Source: an uncultured Corynebacterium sp.
Lineage (GTDB): Bacteria; Actinomycetota; Actinomycetes; Mycobacteriales; Mycobacteriaceae
NCBI RefSeq assembly: GCF_946222985.1
Contig: NZ_CAMIFY010000008.1
Location: 1 to 64,000, forward strand
Length of the DNA stretch: 64,000 nt
Direction of reading: 5' to 3'
The notes under the pieces: model-generated
What the model was told of the DNA's origin: nothing
Databases searched by the model: none
Seen by the model: only the letters and a program-made list of their open reading frames with translations
Shown here: one piece after another, positions 43,440-53,039 of the stretch
Layout: every line of letters begins with the position of its first letter
How positions within the stretch are numbered: the stretch's first letter is position 1
Made by a program: the position numbers and the translations under genes

Positions 43440-46400
43440 TTGGCCGACTCCTTTCCTGTGTCGTTGCCTGTTTCTTTCTCGGTGCCGGCTCCGGTCGTGG
43501 CGCCGGTCCGGTACCGGAACTGGCGCGTGCGGCCCAGCTTGGTCAGCGTCACGCGGCGCGAGCGGGCGCGTTCGGCGCGGCGGTCGGTCTCGACGTCGAT
43601 GCGGCCGCCGAGGCTGCGGAGGATGTAGGTCACGGTGCCGACGACGATGAGGTAGACGCCCACGTCGAACAGCAGCGGCGAGACCAGGTGCATCTCGCCG
43701 ATCAGCGGCAGCTCGAGGTCGACGACGGCGCTCGACAGGGGAGGCCAGCCGAGCAGCATCGGCCAGAACACCGCCACCGCCGAGGCGGCCAGGCCGCTGC
43801 CGAGGATCTTGTCGGTCGACCACGGGATGGTCTCCGCCAGTTCGTAGCGGCCGCCGGCGAGGTAGCGCAACGTGATCGCCAGCGACGCCACCAGGCCACC
43901 GGCGAAGCCGCCGCCCGGGGCGTTGTGGCCGGCGAAGAACAGGTACAGCGACAGCGCCATCATCGACGGGAACAGGAATCGCGTCGCGACGACGACCATC
44001 AGCGGGCGGCGCCCCAGATCGACCTTCGAACCGGACGTGGCCAGCCAGCGCGGGTTGCGCGCGCGGCGGGTGCGGCGGTTGGTCACGCGCGGCAGGTTGT
44101 GAACGGTGTGGGTGCGGAACACCAGGGAGGCGATGCCGACGGCGACGATGACGAGCACGGAGATCTCGCCGAAGGTGTCCCAGGCGCGGATGTCGACCAG
44201 CAGGACGTTGACGGCGTTGGCGCCGTGGCCGTCGTCGCGGGCGATCTGCGGGATGGCCTCGGAGATCGACTCGGTCGAACGCGCCGCCATGGCGAAGGCG
44301 CCGATGATGGTCGCCGTCGCGCCGACGGCGACGGCCAGCCACGCGCGGGCGCGTTCGAAACCGGTCGGCTTGTTCGTGGTCACGGCCGGCAGCGTGCGCA
44401 GGACGAGCACGAAGGCGACCATGGTGATGGTTTCGACCAGCAACTGCGTCAGCGCCAGGTCCGGGGCACCGTAGAGCGCGAAGACCACGGCGAGGCCGTA
44501 GCCGGTCACGCCGACCATGATCACGCCGGACAGGCGGTTGCGCAGTCGCGTGGCGGCCAGCGCGGCGATGATGATCACCACTGCGGCCGCGCCCTGCGGA
44601 GCGGTGCCCCACAGTTCCATGCGCAACTCGTTGCGGTCGCCGAGGACCAGGGCGGACAGCGGCAGCAGGATGAAGACGATCAAGATGATCGCCTCGGTCA
44701 GCGGCAGCGAACCGCGCTGGGTGGCGGCGGTGACGCGCAGCGACAGGCGGCGCGCCAGGTCGAGGATCGCGTCGTAGGCCGTGTCGGCGTCGCCGAGCGC
44801 GGGCTCCTCGAACTGCAGCTCCCGCACCAGCGTGCGCTGCCAATGCATCAGCGCGCCGGTGAGCAGGATGACGCCGGTCAGCAGCAGCGGGACGGTGAAC
44901 CCGTGCCACAGCGAGAGGTAGGAATCGTCCGTCGAATTCGGGAAGGCGACGGAGAGATGGGGCTGGATCACTGCGTCGTAAAGCGACGGAACCAGGCCCG
45001 TGACGACGCCCGCGCCGGCGAGCAGCCACGCCGGGGCGAGCATGAGGCGACTCGGCGCATCCATGTCCGCCACGGCCGGGGAGATGCCGCCGCCGGTCGA
45101 GTGCGACGACGGCTTCGTGGCGAAGGCCGCGCGCATCAGATACAGCGTGTAGGCGACCGTGAGGATCGAGCCGACGACGAGGCCCACCGCCGTGAACACC
45201 GCGGGCATGCCGCGCAGCGGTTCGGCGTCGAGCACGGCCTCCAGCGCGGACTCCTTGGCCACGAAGCCGAACAGCGGCGGCACGCCGGCCATCGAGAGGC
45301 CGGCCAGGCCCGCGATGACGTACAACTGCGGCTGCCGGGTGCCCAGGCCCGACAGACGCCGCACGTCACGGGTGCCGGTGGTGTGGTCGATGGCGCCGGC
45401 GATCATGAACAGCGTGGCCTTGAACATGGCGTGGCCCAGCGTCAGGGCCAGCGCCGCGAGCATCGCGGCGCGGGTGCCTATCGACGTCACGGTGATGATG
45501 AAGCCCAGCTGCGACACGGTTCCGTAGGCCAGGATCAGCTTGAGGTCCTTCTGCCGCAGCGCCATCCAGCCGGCCATGACCATGGTGACCAGGCCCAACG
45601 GGATGATCGCCAGATGCCACGTGCTGGTGGCGCCGAACGTCGGCGACAGGCGGGCGACGAGGAAGACGCCGGCCTTCACCATCGCCGCGGAGTGCAGGAA
45701 CGCCGACACCGGCGTCGGCGCGGCCATGGCGCCGGGCAGCCAGAAGTGGAACGGCGCGATGGCGGACTTGGTCAGGGCGCCGATGACGATGAGCACCACG
45801 GCCGTGGCGATCGCCGGGGCACGCAACTGCTCCGTAGGCAGGGCCCCGGGTGCCGTCAGGGAGGAGAACTCCCAGTGCCCGGTGGTGTGGCCGATGAGGA
45901 TGATGCCCACGAGCATCGCCAGACCGCCCAGCGTGGTCACCAGAAGCGCCTGGCCGGCCGCGCGGCGCGACGAGGCGCGCTCGGCGTAGTAGCCGACCAG
46001 AAGGAACGACAGCACGGACGTGATCTCCCAGAACACGTACATGAGCAGCATGTTGTCGGCGACGACGAGGCCGAACATGGCCGCGGCGAACAGCACCATC
46101 TGGGCGGAGAAGGAGCCGAGGCGGCGGCGTTGGCCGCGCGGCGGGTTGTGGAAGTAGCCGGCGCAGTACACCAGGACGAGTGCGCCGACGGTCAGCACCA
46201 GCGTGCCGAACAGCGATTCCAGCGGGCCCAGCCGCAGCACGATGTTCAGGTGGACGGCGGGCATCCACTGGTATCGCTCGACGAGGGTCTCGTGTCCAGC
46301 GCCCGACTCGCCCATCGCGTGGCCCACGAGATGGGACCCGGTCCAGGCCGCTCCCGCCGCCAGCGGCAGAGCGAGGAGAAGGAAACCGCGGGTGCCGGTG

Positions 46401-46462
46401 CGGCGGATCGTCCATGGTGCCAACGTCGCGAGGGCGATGAGGAGGCACAGGAGGAGGGTCAC
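43436..46462 (-). CDS. mrpA: Na+/H+ antiporter subunit MrpA fused to MrpB
   Basis: Large subunit of about 1,008 aa. The first 500 residues are NuoL-like (VFWEITSVLSFLLVGYY, TKSAIAPFHFWLPGAMAAPTPVS, LGHAMFKATLFMIAGAIDH). MrpA-specific and MrpB-like segments follow; the MrpB part spans about 815-960 (FFAGHNAPGGGFAGGLV). The antiporter exports Na+ or other cations in exchange for protons. GTG 46462 is the likely start since the first span (TLLLCLLIALATLAPW) follows at once; the region upstream contains TTATTAAG close to the GTG. First gene of mrpACDEFG. Confidence 0.92.
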   Translation of the reverse strand: MTLLLCLLIALATLAPWTIRRTGTRGFLLLALPLAAGAAWTGSHLVGHAMGESGAGHETLVERYQWMPAVHLNIVLRLGPLESLFGTLVLTVGALVLVYCAGYFHNPPRGQRRRLGSFSAQMVLFAAAMFGLVVADNMLLMYVFWEITSVLSFLLVGYYAERASSRRAAGQALLVTTLGGLAMLVGIILIGHTTGHWEFSSLTAPGALPTEQLRAPAIATAVVLIVIGALTKSAIAPFHFWLPGAMAAPTPVSAFLHSAAMVKAGVFLVARLSPTFGATSTWHLAIIPLGLVTMVMAGWMALRQKDLKLILAYGTVSQLGFIITVTSIGTRAAMLAALALTLGHAMFKATLFMIAGAIDHTTGTRDVRRLSGLGTRQPQLYVIAGLAGLSMAGVPPLFGFVAKESALEAVLDAEPLRGMPAVFTAVGLVVGSILTVAYTLYLMRAAFATKPSSHSTGGGISPAVADMDAPSRLMLAPAWLLAGAGVVTGLVPSLYDAVIQPHLSVAFPNSTDDSYLSLWHGFTVPLLLTGVILLTGALMHWQRTLVRELQFEEPALGDADTAYDAILDLARRLSLRVTAATQRGSLPLTEAIILIVFILLPLSALVLGDRNELRMELWGTAPQGAAAVVIIIAALAATRLRNRLSGVIMVGVTGYGLAVVFALYGAPDLALTQLLVETITMVAFVLVLRTLPAVTTNKPTGFERARAWLAVAVGATATIIGAFAMAARSTESISEAIPQIARDDGHGANAVNVLLVDIRAWDTFGEISVLVIVAVGIASLVFRTHTVHNLPRVTNRRTRRARNPRWLATSGSKVDLGRRPLMVVVATRFLFPSMMALSLYLFFAGHNAPGGGFAGGLVASLAITLRYLAGGRYELAETIPWSTDKILGSGLAASAVAVFWPMLLGWPPLSSAVVDLELPLIGEMHLVSPLLFDVGVYLIVVGTVTYILRSLGGRIDVETDRRAERARSRRVTLTKLGRTRQFRYRTGATTGAGTEKETGNDTGKESAK

Positions 46463-46741
46463 GCACTTAATAATGCTGAAAAGGTGTACGTGTCCGCAAC
46501 GTTGGTCACCCTGGGCGAACAACGAGGGTGCCTGCGGGGGTGCGAAAGTGATGCTCGTTCACTTCGGGGCGGGGGGTGACCGGGGTGTACGTCGAACGAT
46601 TGGGAAAACCTGCAGCCGTACGCCTATTTGGGTACTGTAACTTTCGCTGAATCACGACATGACGCCGATCGCCATTGTCCGTGGGTACGACGGCGTTCGA
46701 CGCCTATCCAACTGAACCAACGTAGGGAGCGAAGGGCGCAC

Positions 46742-48304
46742 ATGCGCGAACTCGCGATGCTTGGCGGAGCGCTCCGTCGCAAGTGGTGGGTGGTGTTGCT
46801 GACCACGGTCATCATCGCCGGACTGTTCGGAGCCTGGGGCGCGATCCGCCAGGAGCAGTACAGCTCGACGGCGCGATTGACCGTGACGATCCTGGGGGAG
46901 GGGACGTCCGGCGCGAGCGGCGCCTATCAGACGAACCTCGCCGCGGAGGGGCGCGTCCGTTCCTACGCGGAGATGGCCAAGTCGGACGTGGTCCTCGATC
47001 CGGTGGCCGAGCAGACCGGGTTGACCAAGGATGAGCTGCGCGACGTGATTTCCGCGAAGCCCGTCGAAAGCACGGTGCTTTTCGACGTCTCGGCCACCGC
47101 CGACACTCCCGAAAACGCCGCGACGATCGCCCAAGCAGTGGCGGAGACGTATCCCGAGGTGATCCGCGAGATCGAGACGCCGGATGGCACCGAATCGGCG
47201 CCGGTGACGACGACGGACGACTCCGGCAACACCGTGACCATCCCAGGCTCCGACGTGGCCCCCACGGCCTTCGCGACCGTGGTCTCCGACGCAACGGTGC
47301 CGACGTCGCCGGTGCCGCCGTCGAAGGTGCAGCTCATCGCCGTCGGCCTCCTGGTCGGCTTCGTGCTGGGCCTGCTGCTGGGCGTGCTGGTGGATCTGCT
47401 CGACCGTCGCATTCGCCGGGTCGAGGACCTGGCCGCCAATGGCTCGGAGGTGCCGCTGCTCGGCGCGGTGCCGTCGTCCAAGTCGGCCGAGGGCCGGTCG
47501 CTTCTGGACTTCCGCGCCGGTCACTCGTCCGCCACGGAGGCGCTGCGTCGGGTGCGCACCTCGCTGCGTTTCGTCGGTGGAGGGGAGACCCCGGTGTACC
47601 TGATCACCTCGGCTCTGCCCCACGAGGGCAAGACCTTCGTCGCCGGCAACCTGGCCCGCGCCTTCGCCGAAGCCGGCGACCGCGCGCTCGTCATCGGCGC
47701 GGACCTGCGGTCGCCGACGCTGGGCCCGATGTACGACGTGCCCGCCGACATCGGGTTGTCCAACTACTTGGCCGGTCAGGTCGAGATCGACGACATCATC
47801 TTCCCCGGCGGTGAGGCCGACGCCGACGTCATTCCCGCCGGCCCCGTGCCGCCCAACCCGTCGGAACTCCTCGGCGGGGCGAAGGTCGACGCGATGCTGG
47901 AGTGGGCCCGCGCCAACTACGACGTCGTGATCATCGATTCTCCGCCGGTCGATGCCGTCACCGATGCCGTGGTCCTGGCTCCGGCCGTCGACGCCGTGAT
48001 CATGGTCGCGCGCATGAACGTTCTCACCCGCACGGCGTACAACCGCACGCTGGAGAACCTCGCCATCGCCGGCATCGCGCCGTCGGGCGTGGTCGCCAAC
48101 CACGTGCGGGGCGGTTCGACGTCCTACGGCAAGTACGGCTACGGGTACGGCTACGGAGACGCGGCCGCAGCGGTGGAAGCGTCGAAGAAGGCCAAGAAGG
48201 CGGGCAAGGCGAACTCGACGGCCAAGACCGAGAAGGTCGCGAAGTCGGACACCGCCACGGTGGCCGCGCCGTCCGAGTCGGATTCGTCGCGCATCAATTC
48301 ATGA
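46742..48304 (+). CDS. Wzz-type chain-length protein with BY-kinase domain
   Basis: Bacterial tyrosine kinase of the Wzc type, 520 aa, fused as in Gram-negative forms. The Wzz part has spans at 12-32 and about 199-220 around an extracytoplasmic segment. The kinase part shows the variant Walker A ALPHEGKT (about 290), Walker A' LVIGADLRSP and a Tyr-rich cluster YGKYGYGYGYG near residue 465, followed by a Lys/Ala tail. It should set polysaccharide chain length by autophosphorylation cycles. ATG 46742 has GAAGGG upstream. A possible -10 box TACTGT lies at 46633-46638. The gene shares its 3' end with the phosphatase gene (11-nt overlap). Confidence 0.88.
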   Translation: MRELAMLGGALRRKWWVVLLTTVIIAGLFGAWGAIRQEQYSSTARLTVTILGEGTSGASGAYQTNLAAEGRVRSYAEMAKSDVVLDPVAEQTGLTKDELRDVISAKPVESTVLFDVSATADTPENAATIAQAVAETYPEVIREIETPDGTESAPVTTTDDSGNTVTIPGSDVAPTAFATVVSDATVPTSPVPPSKVQLIAVGLLVGFVLGLLLGVLVDLLDRRIRRVEDLAANGSEVPLLGAVPSSKSAEGRSLLDFRAGHSSATEALRRVRTSLRFVGGGETPVYLITSALPHEGKTFVAGNLARAFAEAGDRALVIGADLRSPTLGPMYDVPADIGLSNYLAGQVEIDDIIFPGGEADADVIPAGPVPPNPSELLGGAKVDAMLEWARANYDVVIIDSPPVDAVTDAVVLAPAVDAVIMVARMNVLTRTAYNRTLENLAIAGIAPSGVVANHVRGGSTSYGKYGYGYGYGDAAAAVEASKKAKKAGKANSTAKTEKVAKSDTATVAAPSESDSSRINS

Positions 48305-48773
48305 TGCGGTGGATCAACGCCTCCAACTCGCTGGCGCAGCGGCGGAAATCCGCCGAGGTGCCGTTGACCGGGTCGGCGATGTCGGGGGTCGGCTTCAGTC
48401 CCCGCCGCAGGCGGTGCAATTCCTTCGGCGTGCGGCCCGGATGTTCGGCGACGAGGGCGGCGTACTCCGTGAGCGTGAACGATTTCGTCGCGGCAGTCGG
48501 TTCGACGCCGGCCAGCCGCGCGCGGTGTTCCGCCTCCATGCACAGGATCAGGTCGGCGTCGCGGAGCAGCCGCGCGGTGGCCATGCGGGATGCGAATCCG
48601 TCGTGGTCGACCCCGCGCCGCGTGAGCTCTTCGTCGGCGAGCGGATGCATGTCCCACCCGTTGCGCGCTTGGACGCCCGCGCTGGTGGCGGAGCCGCCCG
48701 CCGCATTCCACAATGCCTCTGCCATGGGCGAGCGGCAGATGTTCGCGGTGCAGACGAAGAGCGTTTTTTGCAT
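48294..48773 (-). CDS. Low-molecular-weight protein tyrosine phosphatase
   Basis: A 159-aa LMW-PTP: the P-loop FVCTANICRSPMAEAL carries the C-x5-R-S motif at residues 8-15, and the general-acid loop is DIADPVN. It probably dephosphorylates the BY-kinase, as Wzb does for Wzc. The two genes overlap tail to tail by 11 nt. A TACGAT box ends 6 nt before the ATG, so the mRNA is probably leaderless. Confidence 0.9.
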   Translation of the reverse strand: MQKTLFVCTANICRSPMAEALWNAAGGSATSAGVQARNGWDMHPLADEELTRRGVDHDGFASRMATARLLRDADLILCMEAEHRARLAGVEPTAATKSFTLTEYAALVAEHPGRTPKELHRLRRGLKPTPDIADPVNGTSADFRRCASELEALIHRIMN

Positions 48774-48779
48774 GACACA

Positions 48780-48785
48780 ATCGTA
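48780..48785 (-). promoter_or_regulatory. -10 box of a probable leaderless promoter (phosphatase)
   Basis: TACGAT on the minus strand ends 6 nt before ATG 48773. TTCTTC at 48808-48803 with a 17-nt spacer is a weak -35 candidate. It lies next to the start of the divergent dehydratase gene. Confidence 0.45.
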
Positions 48786-48821
48786 TAGGCGTTTTCAGCC
48801 GTGAAGAAAAAGGGAGAATCG

Positions 48822-49946
48822 ATGACGTCGCAGTCGTCCACGTACGACGGCCGGACCATTTTGGTCACCGGCGGTACGGGCAGTTTCGGTCATACGGTCG
48901 TCGAGCGGATCCTCGCCACCGACGCCGCCGAGGTGCGGGTGTTCTCCCGCGACGAGGCGAAGCAGGACGCCATGCGCCATCGCCTCGGCGACGAGCGCGT
49001 GCGCTACGTCATCGGTGACGTCCGTGACGCGGGTTCCGTCGAGCGGGCGATGAAGGGCGTCGACCACGTTTTTCATGCGGCCGCGTTGAAGCAGGTCCCC
49101 AGCTGCGAGTTCTTCCCGGACCAGGCCGTGGCCACCAACGTCCAGGGCTCGGCGAACGTGCTGGAGTCGGCGGAGGCCGCCGGCGTGCGTTCGGTGGTCT
49201 GCCTGTCCACGGACAAGGCCGTTTACCCCGTCAACGCGATGGGCATGTCCAAGGCGCTCATGGAGAAGGTCGCCCGCGCCCACGCGCGTCGCGTCGGCGG
49301 TGCGGACACGACGGTGAGCTGCGTGCGCTACGGCAACGTCATGTACTCCCGTGGTTCCGTCATCCCGTTGTTCGTCGATCAGATCCGGGCCGGTCGCGCG
49401 TTGACGCTGACCGAACCGAAGATGACGCGGTTCATGATGACCCTGGCCGAATCCGTCGATCTCGTCGAGCGAGCCTTCGCCCACGCCGAGTCCGGCGACA
49501 TCTTCATCCAGAAGGCGCCGGCCACCACCGTCGGCGAGTTGGCGGAGGTGATGTCCGATCTGTTCGGCGTGCCCGCCGACATCAAGGTCATCGGCGTGCG
49601 CCACGGCGAGAAGCTCCACGAAACGTTGGCGACCCGCGAAGAGTTGGCCACCGCCTACGACTTGGGCGAGCATCTGCGCTTGCCCGTGGACTCGCGTGGA
49701 CTCAACTACGACGACTTCGTCGACCAGGGCGTCAAGGGCCTGAACATCGACCAGGACTTCGACTCCGACCTCGTGGAGCGGATGACGACCGATGATCTGG
49801 CGAAGAAGCTCCTCGAGGTGCCCGAACTGCGTGGCGATCTCGAAGACGCGGGACGCGATCTCGCCGACCTCGACGAGAAGTTCGGCGTCGACGCCTCCGG
49901 CCTCGTGCCGGACCCCAGCCGGCGGCGCGCGCCGTCGAAGCGATAA
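48822..49946 (+). CDS. capE: UDP-GlcNAc 4,6-dehydratase/5-epimerase, CapE/FnlA type
   Basis: A 374-aa soluble short-chain dehydrogenase of the polysaccharide-biosynthesis (CapD_N) family. NAD motif VTGGTGSFG near residue 16; catalytic region LSTDKAV, then AMGMSKALMEK with Met where most SDRs have the Tyr of YxxxK, as in CapE/FnlA/PseB-type enzymes. The first step from UDP-GlcNAc to UDP-L-FucNAc fits the capF and capG genes at 54-57 kb. ATG 48822 follows GGGAG; a GTG at 48801 is in frame. The C-terminal tail (about 320-374) is acidic and extra. Confidence 0.85.
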   Translation: MTSQSSTYDGRTILVTGGTGSFGHTVVERILATDAAEVRVFSRDEAKQDAMRHRLGDERVRYVIGDVRDAGSVERAMKGVDHVFHAAALKQVPSCEFFPDQAVATNVQGSANVLESAEAAGVRSVVCLSTDKAVYPVNAMGMSKALMEKVARAHARRVGGADTTVSCVRYGNVMYSRGSVIPLFVDQIRAGRALTLTEPKMTRFMMTLAESVDLVERAFAHAESGDIFIQKAPATTVGELAEVMSDLFGVPADIKVIGVRHGEKLHETLATREELATAYDLGEHLRLPVDSRGLNYDDFVDQGVKGLNIDQDFDSDLVERMTTDDLAKKLLEVPELRGDLEDAGRDLADLDEKFGVDASGLVPDPSRRRAPSKR

Positions 49947-49982
49947 CGGGCGCTCTACACGAGTTAATAGCTGACGTGAAAA

Positions 49983-50024
49983 GAGCGCTCGCCGGCCAAA
50001 GATGAAACCGGTCGGCGAGCGCTC
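49983..50024. terminator. Hairpin terminator between capE and the glycosyltransferase gene
   Basis: GAGCGCTCGCCG (49983-49994) pairs perfectly with CGGCGAGCGCTC (50013-50024) around an 18-nt loop. The minus-strand transcript has TTTTC after the stem, so it mainly ends the glycosyltransferase operon; capE transcription may also end here. Confidence 0.7.
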
Positions 50025-50033
50025 ACTGCTTCG

Positions 50034-51176
50034 TCACTCCCTCAGGTGATCCTCGAGGAGCGCGAAAACATGAGGCTCCGCGACTTTCTCGCGCCATCGG
50101 GTGAAGGCATCTCCGGCGTCCCGTCGGCAATCCAATCGCTCGTCGGTGCTCATCGACGCGACGCGGTTGATGGTGGCGGACCACTCTTCGACGGAGTTCG
50201 ATTGAACGATCTCTCCACCTCCCTCATTCAACAGAGCGGTCCAGGGAGTCGTGTCGGGGAGGATCACGGGGCACGATGCCGAAAGGCTCTCCGCGATGAC
50301 GTGGCCGAAATTCTCGCCGGCGGTGGGAAAGAACATGGCGTCGTAGCGGTTGAACGTACGGCGAACGTCCTCATGGGGGACTGCTCCGCAGAACCGGACG
50401 TTGCAGTTAACGGGGAGGTCCCGTGCTGCCGAACGGCACTCGTCGAAGTAAGCAGCGTCTTCTTCGGGCCCGTAAACGTCGAAGTCGACGGGTGAAGTGA
50501 CGTCACGAAGCGCTCGAATTGCAGTGAGGACGCCCTTCTTCTCGGAGATTCGGCTGATGAAGACGGCTTTGAACGGTCCCACGTGGGGCCGGCCCTCGAT
50601 CGGCTCTCGGGGCAGTGACGTCTCGTTCTCCCGAACGATGACCGTCGAGTCCGGTCCCCACGTGTCGATGATCGCCGACCGTTCCCTCGGAGAAGACGCA
50701 TGCCATGTGACGAACCGGTTGAGCCGGAAAGCCTTGTAGAAGCGAATGAAGGAGTGCTTCTTCGTGGAACGGATGGCGAGGGCCCCCGGGTCCAGCTCGC
50801 CGCGGGGCGCAAGCAAAATCGCCTTTGGTTTGAAGAAGCCCAAGGCCGCCAGGAGGCGGGGAATGACCGAAAACTTCGTGCTGAACATGCTGTTCAGATA
50901 GATGACGTCGGGCCGAAGCTTGCGCACCTCCCGGTACATCGCCCATAAGTTCCGGGCGTCGTCGACGGAAGCGTAGAAGGTCGGAGTATCGCCGAAGCGC
51001 GACCACTCATTGGAGGGAACGGGCATTGGCTCGGAGGCGCCCAGATCCTTATCCGGGGTTACCACCCGAACATCGAAATTCGAGGGTGCCTCCCGGGTGA
51101 GAGCCTCGAGAGTGCGTGCCGGGCCGCCGCCTCTGAAGGACGGCGGAAAAGAAGGAGCAAATACAACGAACCTCAT
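50034..51176 (-). CDS. Glycosyltransferase family 4
   Basis: A 380-aa GT-B enzyme. N-terminal PSFRGGGPARTLEAL is the acceptor-side glycine loop; the C-terminal half has ISRISEKKGVLTAIRAL and the family motif GENFGHVIAESLSASCPVI (E-F-G-x7-E). It should add one sugar to the lipid-linked repeat unit; donor unknown. The ATG has AAGGAT about 9 nt upstream. The gene is separated from wzy by a non-coding stretch of 465 nt. Confidence 0.85.
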   Translation of the reverse strand: MRFVVFAPSFPPSFRGGGPARTLEALTREAPSNFDVRVVTPDKDLGASEPMPVPSNEWSRFGDTPTFYASVDDARNLWAMYREVRKLRPDVIYLNSMFSTKFSVIPRLLAALGFFKPKAILLAPRGELDPGALAIRSTKKHSFIRFYKAFRLNRFVTWHASSPRERSAIIDTWGPDSTVIVRENETSLPREPIEGRPHVGPFKAVFISRISEKKGVLTAIRALRDVTSPVDFDVYGPEEDAAYFDECRSAARDLPVNCNVRFCGAVPHEDVRRTFNRYDAMFFPTAGENFGHVIAESLSASCPVILPDTTPWTALLNEGGGEIVQSNSVEEWSATINRVASMSTDERLDCRRDAGDAFTRWREKVAEPHVFALLEDHLRE

Positions 51177-51641
51177 GAATGGATATCCTTCGTATACTTT
51201 GTACTCCGCCGCTGCCGCAGGGGAGAAAAATTGGGGGATGACTGCCCCGTTCCTCACGGGGCGTGCACTGGGGGCGTGCGACAACGGTCGTCTTCGGGAC
51301 GCGTGGGCAAGTCTGGCGTATCGATCGGAATGGACGTAAACAGAGTCTGACGTCCAAGCTCCCCCGTGCGCAAAAAGCCGGCCGAGCCCTGAATCTATAC
51401 CTGAAATGCATCGTATCCAGCGATGGTCTACATCGGGAAACCGATTCTCCAAGTTGTTCGGCAGTTTGTTGCAAAACGTGGGTCGTCGAAGCGCGACTCC
51501 AGGCATTTTTGGAAAATTCAGTCTGCTGCCTGGAGGTTTCTCCGCGCGATGATCCGGTTGTCAGCCTACGTGAATGGTCGAGGGGCATCGGTGTTCGCAA
51601 TTCGCTGACGTTGTCGTGAACGGTGTATCTGAGATAGGGGA
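51177..51641. other. 465-nt non-coding stretch with hairpins between wzy and the glycosyltransferase gene
   Basis: No convincing gene on either strand, although short open frames exist. GCCCCGT (51244-51250) and ACGGGGC (51256-51262) form a 7-bp hairpin with a 5-nt loop. CTCCAGGCA (51497-51505) and TGCCTGGAG (51527-51535) form a perfect 9-bp inverted repeat that may end the wzy transcript. Base composition is less GC-rich than in most of the window, as in the flanking genes. Confidence 0.45.
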
Positions 51642-53039
51642 TCACCGGTGGGGCTTTAAATTGGATACGGGTTGAATGCTGAAGCGCGTCGGTTTCGGTC
51701 GTATGGTGTGATTTCTGCTGTTTTCTTCAGAAGCGGCACGAAGGTTGTCGAAGACCCTTGCCCAGAATACTGCAATCGCCCCGACGATAAGTAGTCGCGC
51801 TCCAGTGCGGGACATGAATGTATGGTAACCACCCCACACGATGTCGGTAACACCACCGATGAGGAGGACAATGGCGACCAGTGACACCAAGCTCATTCGA
51901 TCGGTGATGCCGTGAGCCGCGCTTCTTCGAAGTAGCGAATCGATGAGGCGTATGAGTAGGCCTGAGGCGAGGGCCGCGAGGGGGAGTCCTACGAGTCCGA
52001 AATTGAAAAGATACTCGCCGAACGTCATCGCTGCGTAGCTGTGTCCAATGGAAGCCAATTCCGGGTTGTAATATTCCGACAGTACTCGGCCGAAACCAAC
52101 AGGCTTGTCTTCCCATAGGCCCGATGGGACGAAAGTGACGGCGGCCGCATAAAACGTGTGACCCCAAGCCAGCGGAAGCTCATCGACGGTCGGGATCATT
52201 TCCGCGAAACGCTTCATCGGTCCGACTACGGACCCGATGCCGTCGAGTTCCGTGCCGTACAGCTCTTTGCCGAACTGTTCGCGGCGAGCAACCAGGTAGG
52301 CCAATGCGACGGGGAGAGCAACGATCGTTCCGAGTTTGAATATGTACGACCGGTAGCGAAGCGTAGCGAGGGTCATTATGGCGAAAGCCATCGCGGACAG
52401 GGTAAGTCGACCATATCCCACGAACACGAATTCCACGTAGAAGAAGAATATGAGTGCGCTGCCGACGAATCCGAAGGTGCGGAGGCTGGTGCGAGTCGAA
52501 GCCAGCAAGGCGGCGGCGACCAGGATCGCACCGACGAATGCAGCGGCAACCGTGATGGCTCTGAGGACGCCAATCGAGGCGAGGGCTCCGCCTGCGAGAA
52601 GCATGATCAAACCCAACGGGGCGGCGCCGCTGGTCGTATTTTCGGTTACCGGCCCGAAGCTGGGTGGTTCGTCGGTGTTTGCCCAAAAAAAGTAATAGAT
52701 CACCGCGTGCGACAGATGCACGATCAGAACACCATTCGCCAACACGGCGTGGTTGAAGAATGAATCCTGCAAGTACCAATAAATTCCGGAGTAGCCACAG
52801 AAAAGTCCGATGCAAACCGCGAATACGCCGGCTGCCGTCACCGTTCTGCCGCCATGATTGATGAACACCCAAGCCGAAAAGACTACGGTTATCAAACTTA
52901 GGCCGATCAACCTCGTAGGGGGATCGAAGAGCACTACGCTGCACAAGCAAGCTCCGCCAACCCAAAAGGCGAATCCAAGGATTCTGAACAGGGACCGTTG
53001 ATCCCGCTCTTCCAAATCGGTTAATCGAGTCGCGGTCAT
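51642..53039 (-). CDS. Polysaccharide polymerase-like membrane protein (Wzy type)
   Basis: A 465-aa protein with about 12 predicted spans and a large extracytoplasmic loop in its second half (about 250-320, with LDGIGSVVGPMKRFAEMIPTV and WEDKPVGFG), as in O-antigen-type polymerases. These proteins vary greatly in sequence, so the call rests on topology and on the flippase gene directly upstream (ATGA overlap). Codon use is less GC-biased than in housekeeping genes of the window, in keeping with transfer. Confidence 0.75.
   Translation of the reverse strand: MTATRLTDLEERDQRSLFRILGFAFWVGGACLCSVVLFDPPTRLIGLSLITVVFSAWVFINHGGRTVTAAGVFAVCIGLFCGYSGIYWYLQDSFFNHAVLANGVLIVHLSHAVIYYFFWANTDEPPSFGPVTENTTSGAAPLGLIMLLAGGALASIGVLRAITVAAAFVGAILVAAALLASTRTSLRTFGFVGSALIFFFYVEFVFVGYGRLTLSAMAFAIMTLATLRYRSYIFKLGTIVALPVALAYLVARREQFGKELYGTELDGIGSVVGPMKRFAEMIPTVDELPLAWGHTFYAAAVTFVPSGLWEDKPVGFGRVLSEYYNPELASIGHSYAAMTFGEYLFNFGLVGLPLAALASGLLIRLIDSLLRRSAAHGITDRMSLVSLVAIVLLIGGVTDIVWGGYHTFMSRTGARLLIVGAIAVFWARVFDNLRAASEENSRNHTIRPKPTRFSIQPVSNLKPHR

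Noticed and set aside
43688..46579. Open frame of about 960 codons opposite to mrpA
   Set aside because: Arg/Gln/His-rich shadow typical for the complement of a membrane-protein gene.
51263..51619. A 118-codon plus-strand frame in the gap between wzy and the glycosyltransferase gene
   Set aside because: No ribosome-binding site, no recognisable domain, mixed composition; possible only as a remnant.
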